Positions 5,973 through 11,678 of a DNA stretch of 11,678 nt are shown piece after piece (the first letter of the stretch is position 1; each line of letters starts with the position of its first letter). Where the stretch lies: positions 1 to 11,678 of the forward strand of contig JBLIIE010000156.1 in assembly GCA_047634635.1 (NCBI GenBank), given 5' to 3'. A program made the translations under genes and the position numbers. This DNA comes from Granulosicoccus sp047634635. GTDB lineage: Bacteria > Pseudomonadota > Gammaproteobacteria > Granulosicoccales > Granulosicoccaceae. Below the pieces are notes generated by a model. That model was not told the DNA's origin, searched no databases, and worked only from the letters and a program-made list of their open reading frames with translations.

Positions 5973-8132
5973 TCAAACTAATGCTCTGACTATATTGATG
6001 TGTCTTATTGTCACACAAGATCTGTGATGGACTCTATTTACGCTCCACATTGCTTGTTTAACGTATGGGTACGGGCTCTTCGATGGCGGTGAAGTGTTCG
6101 GGTCGGGGTTGCTGTAACTCACCTGGTAAGATTCCATGGACGTGTTGCGCAATCGATGACCGGGCTGCCCTGCAAGCGGGGCTACCGTATAGCAAGGTTG
6201 ACCTGACTTAGCTTCAGAACAGTCGATTGCATTTACTTGCCCATCATTCCTTCGTCCATTTTTTGGCCACTGTGTATTCACCAGACGATAATGTTGGAAG
6301 GGTGAATCCAGAGTTTTGAGCATGGCAGGGAAGGATTCGTTAAGTGGTGTTGAAGAGATTGGATCTATACGAGTGATTTGATTCTGGACCGCGCTGGCCC
6401 AGGGCAACGCGTTAGAGATGGTTTGTACGTTGGCACATGCACTTGCGCTTAGTGAGTGCAGCGGGTGGCCAGCAGGAAAGACGCCGGGTCGCTGATTAAT
6501 ACAAACGTTTTTGGGTGGTGCTTCCCTGGCGGTCTTCGCACTATAAAAGTTGTAGGATTTGTTGCTAGCCGTGGCTGTCAGACTGGGCACGTTGTCCTCG
6601 TGTTCAAAAGTTGACCAAACCCACTGGGGCGCCCAGTGAGTTTTGTGAGCAATGTGCATTCCAACAAGACCCAAAGTGACCTGACGACACTCACCTGCTG
6701 GGCGTTCGTAGTAGTTTGCGGTGACCGTATAAAAACGATCTGGATTGTCTACCTTCGCGCAGCTAGTCGCGATGGTGCAAAGTTGTCGCCACGCTGCCTT
6801 GATCTCGATAGCACCTGTGCCCGTAGCACCGTTTGTGTTGTCCGGCATTTGTAATGGCTCTGCAGTCCAGTTCAAAGCCTGAAGGGGTCCGCCAGGACCA
6901 TAACTGCCCGTAGTGGAGTATTGGGTATCACGGATAAACGTCCATTCATCCTGATTGATGCGCACTTCAAACAGGGTCAGTTTGCCATTTTGATCTACTA
7001 GCGTATTCAAGGGATTGCCGAACGCCTCGTGAGTCTCGTCGGCTAACGTTGGCCTTGAGCTTGTTCGAGTCTTGCTCGTCATTCGAATTTCTTTTACTCG
7101 ATGAGGTGTATCGATATCACTGGATGCACAGAAGCCGGTATCTGAAACTGCATCCTCCCAGGTGCGGTCGCTCAGTGTCCATGTCTTGTCTAGTGGTTGA
7201 AATGTGTCAAACACTGTTGGATAGGATTCCCAGACTCTCGGACCCGGTGCAGTTATCTGTGCACCGGCGCGAGGCACGCCCCGCCAGGGCGTGCCAGGTT
7301 CCACAATCTGGTTGGGAAGATTCAAAGCGATAAAACTACGCCATGAAAAACAGTCAAAAAGACGCTGTGCTTGATTCGATTGATTGGGGTCAACGCCTAC
7401 ATCTGGCGGGACAGTGGCGTTAATGCTGGCTAGTTCGCACGCGTCGATGGTTAGGGGCTGCATTGTCGTGGTCAGTTGTGGTCTTGATTGCTGATGCTTG
7501 GCAGCAGCATCAAAAGCGGACCACAGGTAGTCGCCTTTCTGCGCTGGTGCGTGGCAATCGATGCACTGGGTTTGCGGCTTTCCAGCCACCAAAATATCAG
7601 CAGACTTAAAAGCGCCGAACCGATACAAGTAGTAAAACCAATCACCACCGCTGCAATTGTTTGCAACCAGCGAGCCGCAATAGCCTTCTTGTTTGATCAT
7701 CACGGTTAACCACGGGTCCGCATCGGGATCCATATTCGGGTGCGTCGCATTCTGTTTCACAATGATAGACCCAGAAGGAAACTGTACGGTCTTGATAGGT
7801 GTATCTGCAGATAGTGTTTTTGCGTATTCAGCGGCGAGAGGGTTTACATAAATACTGACATAAGCGCCATGCATAGGGGTTCTAATGTTTGCTTGAGCTG
7901 GACGTTTGCCAGGAAAAATACTCCAAGTTTGGTAGTTGGCGAGGACAAACTTGTTCAGTTCAGCTGCACAGACAGCAGGATCATTTTGACAAATCGTTAA
8001 ACAGGTGGAGGGGTCTTCGCAGAGTAGTGTCGAGTTTGGTGGTGCAGTGCATGCGCAGAGAACCCAGACTAATAAGGTGGCAGTGATACAAAGCCGACTC
8101 GTACTCGCGTGCATTTTGGTTATACTGGCCAT
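5973..8132 (-). CDS. large lipoprotein with cytochrome P460-like domain and one CxxCH haem site
   Basis: Predicted envelope lipoprotein of 719 aa. Residues 14-28 form a lipoprotein signal ending LCAC, with lipidation likely at Cys28. Residues about 60-200 resemble the cytochrome P460 family: HGAYVSIYVN, FPSGSIIVK (118-126), WLTVMIK (141-147), DWFYYLYRFG and the covalent haem site CIDCH (190-194). About 500 residues of an unfamiliar domain follow, with conserved-looking blocks FDCFSWRSFIALNLP (259-273), GTGAIEIKAAWR (438-449) and GMHIAHK...PQWVWSTFEHEDNVP (491-516). The last is an Aro-His-rich segment I associate with uncharacterised haem-linked proteins. The C-terminus has CVTIRH (706-711), close to a haem motif but lacking its second Cys. 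The start is ATG 8132 or 8114; neither has a clear Shine-Dalgarno site. It heads a two-gene unit with the small lipoprotein and is divergent from the decarboxylase-like gene. The function is unknown. Confidence 0.8.
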   Translation of the reverse strand: MASITKMHASTSRLCITATLLVWVLCACTAPPNSTLLCEDPSTCLTICQNDPAVCAAELNKFVLANYQTWSIFPGKRPAQANIRTPMHGAYVSIYVNPLAAEYAKTLSADTPIKTVQFPSGSIIVKQNATHPNMDPDADPWLTVMIKQEGYCGSLVANNCSGGDWFYYLYRFGAFKSADILVAGKPQTQCIDCHAPAQKGDYLWSAFDAAAKHQQSRPQLTTTMQPLTIDACELASINATVPPDVGVDPNQSNQAQRLFDCFSWRSFIALNLPNQIVEPGTPWRGVPRAGAQITAPGPRVWESYPTVFDTFQPLDKTWTLSDRTWEDAVSDTGFCASSDIDTPHRVKEIRMTSKTRTSSRPTLADETHEAFGNPLNTLVDQNGKLTLFEVRINQDEWTFIRDTQYSTTGSYGPGGPLQALNWTAEPLQMPDNTNGATGTGAIEIKAAWRQLCTIATSCAKVDNPDRFYTVTANYYERPAGECRQVTLGLVGMHIAHKTHWAPQWVWSTFEHEDNVPSLTATASNKSYNFYSAKTAREAPPKNVCINQRPGVFPAGHPLHSLSASACANVQTISNALPWASAVQNQITRIDPISSTPLNESFPAMLKTLDSPFQHYRLVNTQWPKNGRRNDGQVNAIDCSEAKSGQPCYTVAPLAGQPGHRLRNTSMESYQVSYSNPDPNTSPPSKSPYPYVKQAMWSVNRVHHRSCVTIRHINIVRALV

Positions 8133-8161
8133 ACAACAAGTCGCCCGCTGTCAGGGTAGTT

Positions 8162-8190
8162 ATTATTGTTCGGTGAGCGCTAAGAATCAA
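8162..8190 (-). promoter_or_regulatory. candidate sigma70-type promoter for the P460-like lipoprotein unit
   Basis: On the minus strand, TTGATT (8190-8185) and AATAAT (8167-8162) are separated by 17 bases. This matches four of six -35 and five of six -10 consensus positions. Transcription would begin near 8155, about 23 bases before ATG 8132. The divergent gene on the other side would share this 159-bp regulatory region. Confidence 0.4.
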
Positions 8191-8279
8191 ATCACTTTCG
8201 TTTCTTGGGTTGTCTTTTATTTCGGTGGCTGTGCTAGAACGCACGCGTGTTAAATTTGGTGCAGAATAACGAGATTTCT

Positions 8280-8285
8280 GAGGGG
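8280..8285 (+). promoter_or_regulatory. ribosome-binding site that sets the start of the TPP enzyme gene
   Basis: GAGGGG lies 6 bases before ATG 8292. The same frame has a GTG at 8247 without a comparable site. The N-terminus from 8292 (MSGEYTAADYLKERL) matches where pyruvate decarboxylase-family proteins begin, so 8292 is preferred. Confidence 0.75.
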
Positions 8286-8291
8286 ACGAAG

Positions 8292-10061
8292 ATGAGTGGC
8301 GAATATACGGCAGCTGATTATCTAAAAGAACGCCTTGAACAAATGGGCGTCCAGCAAATGTTTGGTGTGGCCGGCAACTTCACAGCACCTTTCCTTGACA
8401 CAATTTTGCAAGATAGTAACTCCCCCTTAAAAATAGTGGGTTGTCCAAATGAGCTGTGCGCCGGTTATGCCGCGGATGGCTACGCACGGGTCACTGACTT
8501 CGGCGTTATTTTTACCACTTATAGTGTCGGCGCATTTAATGCGCTTAACGCCATTGCCGGGGCCTACACAGAACAAATTCCCGTTTTGTTAGTGAATGGT
8601 GCCCCGACCAATAAAGAGGATGCGCGGCAAAAATACGCAAACGTCCTTTCCACTCATTCAACCGGCAATGTACTCGCTGATCTCGAAGTTTTTAGGCCCG
8701 TTACTGTGTCCGCAGAACGCATCACCAATGCAACCTCTGCCCCTGCACAAATAGATACTGTGCTGACAGCCATGGTGACCCACAAACGACCGGGATACCT
8801 GGAAGTGACCGAAGACGTTTGGCGAGCCTCCTGCGCCAAACCCCTAGGGAAAATCGAATCTGGTCGAAATGCAATCGTGACCGTTAGCCAAACGTCAGAA
8901 GCCGTTGCCGCGACAGTTAAACTGCTCAACGCACGACCTAACATTGCGCTCTGGGCAGGGACAGAAGTACGTCGCCAAGGTCTCGAGCAGGCCTTTCTTA
9001 GTCTGTTAGAAACCATTAATGCTCAAGTTGCAGACGATGCCGAACCGGTGAGTTTTATTACGGCGCCTTTAAGCAAATCCGTGATAGATGAAAGTCACCC
9101 TCGCTTTGGAGGTTGTCTCACACTCACTGAAACTGAGGTAAAAAAGTTCACAGGCAATGAGGGCTGCCTCCTGGGTATTGGCAGTTGGACCATTGCCAAA
9201 AATACAGCGGGTCAGGATATTAGAGGAGCAGGGACGGTGATTGCCTCCCATGACTATGTTCAAGTCGGCGTTGATTTTTTCCTCTCAGTGAACCTGTCTG
9301 CTTATATATCCCAGTTAGAAGTCGCCATTGTTAAAGAGAAATTGGGTTTGACCGGGCTGACTCTGCCGCCCAAACCTAAGCTGCCACTGGGCGGTACCAA
9401 CGGCATGACTTACGATATTTTCTTCGCTGAGCTGCAGAAACAAATCACGGCGGATGATGTACTAGTGGTTGATGCTGGTTTTCCACTAAGTGGTGCACAA
9501 CACCTTGTGGTTGGGGGAGCGGGCGGATTTTATTCTCAAGGAGCATGGCTCGCCATTGGATGGTCAGTTGGAGCGGCCGTTGGGATTCGTTCCGCGCTAC
9601 CGGACAAACGGGTCTTTAACATTGTCGGAGATGGCGCGTTCCAAGAGACCTGTCAGGCACTTTCCAACAATGTGCAGTTGGGTCACAACACCGTCACATT
9701 TGTTATAGCCAATGGACTGTATGGCGTTGAACAGGCTCTGGTCAACCCGAACCCTTTTCGTGATCCTGCAGTTCTGTATACTGATGAGCTTCTTAATGCA
9801 CCTTACCAATACAATATTCTGCCGAAATGGGATCTAAAGGCGATGGCTCAAGCCTTTGGGCTACAAGGTCGAGTAGTGGAAGATGGCCAGAAACTGGTCG
9901 CGGTGTTTGAAGAAATTCGGACGTCCGCAGGTCAAAATTTTCTCATCCAGATATCCGTGCCCGAGCTCGATGTACCTGGCAATCTGGTACCATTCCTGCC
10001 TTATGTGGTGGGTGAAGATGAATTAGAGAACTCGGCTTGGCCTCCGGCGAACAAGTTTTAA
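8292..10061 (+). CDS. thiamine-diphosphate enzyme, pyruvate/indolepyruvate decarboxylase family, variant active site
   Basis: Cytoplasmic ThDP enzyme of 589 aa with the three-domain layout of the 2-keto-acid decarboxylases: Pyr domain about 5-180, middle domain about 190-355, PP domain about 375-560. Glu54 (CPNELCAGYAADGYAR) is the cofactor-activating glutamate. The PP motif GDG at 446-448 leads to Asn474, giving the metal and diphosphate ligands Asp447 and Asn474. Glu480 (NGLYGVEQ) matches the catalytic Glu of pyruvate decarboxylase. Two usual catalytic groups differ: the Asp of the VAGDYN motif is Asn29 (VAGNFT), and the His-His pair aligns best with Thr121-His122 (STHSTGN). The enzyme may therefore decarboxylate a different 2-keto acid or act as a carboligase. 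The start is set by GAGGGG upstream. The multihaem cytochrome gene follows 85 bases downstream on the same strand, probably in one transcript. Confidence 0.88.
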   Translation: MSGEYTAADYLKERLEQMGVQQMFGVAGNFTAPFLDTILQDSNSPLKIVGCPNELCAGYAADGYARVTDFGVIFTTYSVGAFNALNAIAGAYTEQIPVLLVNGAPTNKEDARQKYANVLSTHSTGNVLADLEVFRPVTVSAERITNATSAPAQIDTVLTAMVTHKRPGYLEVTEDVWRASCAKPLGKIESGRNAIVTVSQTSEAVAATVKLLNARPNIALWAGTEVRRQGLEQAFLSLLETINAQVADDAEPVSFITAPLSKSVIDESHPRFGGCLTLTETEVKKFTGNEGCLLGIGSWTIAKNTAGQDIRGAGTVIASHDYVQVGVDFFLSVNLSAYISQLEVAIVKEKLGLTGLTLPPKPKLPLGGTNGMTYDIFFAELQKQITADDVLVVDAGFPLSGAQHLVVGGAGGFYSQGAWLAIGWSVGAAVGIRSALPDKRVFNIVGDGAFQETCQALSNNVQLGHNTVTFVIANGLYGVEQALVNPNPFRDPAVLYTDELLNAPYQYNILPKWDLKAMAQAFGLQGRVVEDGQKLVAVFEEIRTSAGQNFLIQISVPELDVPGNLVPFLPYVVGEDELENSAWPPANKF

Positions 10062-10146
10062 GGCTTTGGCTTGATGATGTGAAGAGGTAGAGTCAATTGG
10101 TATCGGTGTGCCCTTATAAAAATAGAAAGTAACAATGGGTGGAACA

Positions 10147-11678
10147 ATGACCAAATATCTAACGATGCTGTTTTTGGCTTGCCTGGTCGCTAGTGCCGCG
10201 GCACAGGCCATGGACCCCATCAGCAACAACTTATACGACGCAGCAGCAGCTAAACGATCAGAAAAAGCATTGGAAGCCTTAGCGCTACTCGATAACAAGG
10301 GTGCAATAAAGCCGCCTGATGAAAAAATCATGGCGCTGCGCGAGTTTATGATAAAGCGGCGCTATGACGGCTGGGCGGCAGATCAGGCTCCTCGGACTAA
10401 TAATAGGCGAATGACCGGCCCAGAATTTCTTAGGGATAGCTATTCAACCCACGCTCGAGTAAGAGTGTTTTACTCAATAGGGGTTGTCGACTGGTTAGTC
10501 AGACGAGACACCGACCCTAGGGATCCCTATAACGTGCTTCCTGACGGCGCCATGATCGTTAAGGAAATGTATCCGCCGCTGGTGCCGGCGTCAGCGAAAG
10601 AGCGAAAAGAAGATGAGGTTTCCGGTTGGGCTGTGATGGTTCGTGATAGCACGGTCAGTCACGATGGTTGGCTGTGGTATCTGTATTATCTGCCAGACAA
10701 TACGACGAACGATCGAGAGTTTGAGATGGCGCAGTACGGGATGTCGTTTTGCGTGTCTTGCCATGCGTCAACCTCCAACGTTGAGGGTACGTTTTCAGCG
10801 CTGGGGAACATTACGGGCCAGGATATTGTGAACTATGTGAATGTGCCCGCGACCAAAGTTGTGCCTGTGCCCCCGGCAAAGACAGGTGGTCACAGCCCAC
10901 CTAGCGCGGCAGCCATTGGCGCTGATTGTGCGTCTCCAAATGAGTTGCCGCTAATAGAGTGTTTGTCCTACCACCCCATCACTGAACCACTCCCTAAACC
11001 TGATCCTAAAATTTTGGCGACTTATGGATTGTTTCCGCCGGCTACTCCTAAACGAATGCCGTCAGATGTCATCTTTGATCATGTGGTCATGGGTCCAGAT
11101 AATCACACGGGGCTCGTCACAGCTGACGCCTGTGAAGGCTGCCACGATGCGACCAATCAGTTGAAGGCAAGCATGACACACATGATTGTCCCGTTCCCTA
11201 TGAAACCATTCGAGCGATTGAACCTGGGGCAAATGGGTGAATGGACGGGGTCGCTTATGAGCCGTTCCGCCAGAGATCCTTTGTTCCGTGCGCAAGCAGA
11301 ATACGAGATCGCCACCAATGCACCGGAGCATAAGCAAGAGATCTTGAGCACCTGCATGCGCTGCCACGCACCTATGGGGCAGCTGCAATTGGAAGAAGAC
11401 AGGGGTGAGGAAACGGCTCTGACCCTAGAGATGTTGGATGCTGTACCCGGCGGCAGTGAAGCTGAGGCGGCACTGTATGGCTCTCTTGGGCGCGATGGTG
11501 TCTCTTGCGCTGTTTGTCATCGCATTACGGGCAAAGACCTTGGGTCAAAAGACTCCTACAACGGACATTTCACATTAGGCCCACCTGATGAAATATATGG
11601 CCCCTATCAAGATGTGAACGAAAGATTGATGGAGCGCGGGCTAGGCATGACGCCGCAACACGCAACGCAAATCACAGA
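10147..11678 (+). CDS. secreted multihaem cytochrome c with P460-like N-terminal domain (3' end outside window)
   Basis: The frame is open from 10147 to the window end: 510 codons, no stop. A Sec signal (MTKYLTMLFLACLVASAAAQA) ends in an AxA site after residue 21, so it should be periplasmic or exported. The first part resembles cytochrome P460: LPDGAMIVKE (131-140), GWAVMVRD, GWLWYLYY and a haem site CVSCH (202-206). Three more haem sites follow: CEGCH (329-333), CMRCH (403-407) and CAVCH (454-458). Segments such as LGQMGEWTGSLMSRSARDP, CHAPMGQ and GRDGVSCAVCHRI are typical of c554-like multihaem cytochromes. It probably passes electrons in the envelope. An in-frame ATG at 10135 is an alternative start; neither ATG has a strong ribosome-binding site. 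Similar motifs in the 719-aa lipoprotein suggest related N-terminal domains. The total haem number and the terminus cannot be seen. Confidence 0.87.
   Translation, partial: MTKYLTMLFLACLVASAAAQAMDPISNNLYDAAAAKRSEKALEALALLDNKGAIKPPDEKIMALREFMIKRRYDGWAADQAPRTNNRRMTGPEFLRDSYSTHARVRVFYSIGVVDWLVRRDTDPRDPYNVLPDGAMIVKEMYPPLVPASAKERKEDEVSGWAVMVRDSTVSHDGWLWYLYYLPDNTTNDREFEMAQYGMSFCVSCHASTSNVEGTFSALGNITGQDIVNYVNVPATKVVPVPPAKTGGHSPPSAAAIGADCASPNELPLIECLSYHPITEPLPKPDPKILATYGLFPPATPKRMPSDVIFDHVVMGPDNHTGLVTADACEGCHDATNQLKASMTHMIVPFPMKPFERLNLGQMGEWTGSLMSRSARDPLFRAQAEYEIATNAPEHKQEILSTCMRCHAPMGQLQLEEDRGEETALTLEMLDAVPGGSEAEAALYGSLGRDGVSCAVCHRITGKDLGSKDSYNGHFTLGPPDEIYGPYQDVNERLMERGLGMTPQHATQIT

Noticed and set aside
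5971..6018. TTG start at 6018 for the small lipoprotein
   Set aside because: It would place 16 residues before a clean lipoprotein signal that starts at ATG 5970 and would overlap the upstream gene; the coupled TGA-AA-ATG arrangement is more likely.
7981..8253. Overlapping ORFs on both strands across the 5' end of the 719-codon gene
   Set aside because: They are out of frame with the lipoprotein signal and haem-domain gene and show no domain or ribosome-binding site.
8247..8291. GTG start at 8247 for the ThDP enzyme
   Set aside because: No ribosome-binding site, and family proteins begin at about the residue encoded at 8292, which has a good one.
10069..10130. Separate promoter before the multihaem cytochrome (TTGATG ... 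TATAAA)
   Set aside because: The spacing is far from 17 bases for every -35-like candidate; read-through from the ThDP gene is the simpler view.

Overview
The window looks like chromosomal DNA from a Gram-negative, respiring proteobacterium. A marine-type gammaproteobacterium is my best guess, resting only on gene content, two lipoprotein signals, Shine-Dalgarno sites and a base composition near 50% GC. I see no rRNA, tRNA, CRISPR array, transposase or integrase.

Left part (1-4252): a DUF2723-type polytopic membrane protein (+ strand, 47-2020) converges on an FdhF/YdeP-like molybdopterin oxidoreductase (- strand, 2008-4179). Their last 13 bases overlap inside a near-perfect palindrome. That 3' end is part of a 19-bp sequence that recurs exactly, in the same orientation, at 4234-4252, so the oxidoreductase gene sits between two direct repeats about 2.2 kb apart. 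This suggests a cassette inserted at, or duplicated with, the 3' end of the membrane-protein gene.

Middle part (4180-5424): a short leader region and a 57-codon small ORF (4325-4498) precede a classical NAD(H)-type short-chain dehydrogenase/reductase (4509-5273). The small ORF may be the tail of a frame-disrupted gene. A stem-loop lies in the convergent gap after the reductase.

Right part (5425-11678): two divergent transcription units share a 159-bp intergenic region. Leftward run a 719-aa predicted lipoprotein with a cytochrome P460-like N-terminal domain and one CxxCH haem motif, then, two bases later, a second small predicted lipoprotein. Rightward run a thiamine-diphosphate enzyme of the pyruvate/indolepyruvate decarboxylase family with substitutions at active-site positions, and a secreted multihaem cytochrome c, cut by the window end. 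The cytochrome also starts with a P460-like domain (one CxxCH) and continues with at least three more CxxCH motifs. It reads open from 10147 to the last base.

The most interesting part is the right-hand cluster: two proteins with related P460-like domains, one in each divergent unit, around a decarboxylase-like enzyme whose catalytic Asp is Asn. A working model is cytoplasmic 2-keto-acid or carboligation chemistry next to an envelope haem-redox module. The physical link is clear. The functional link is inference.
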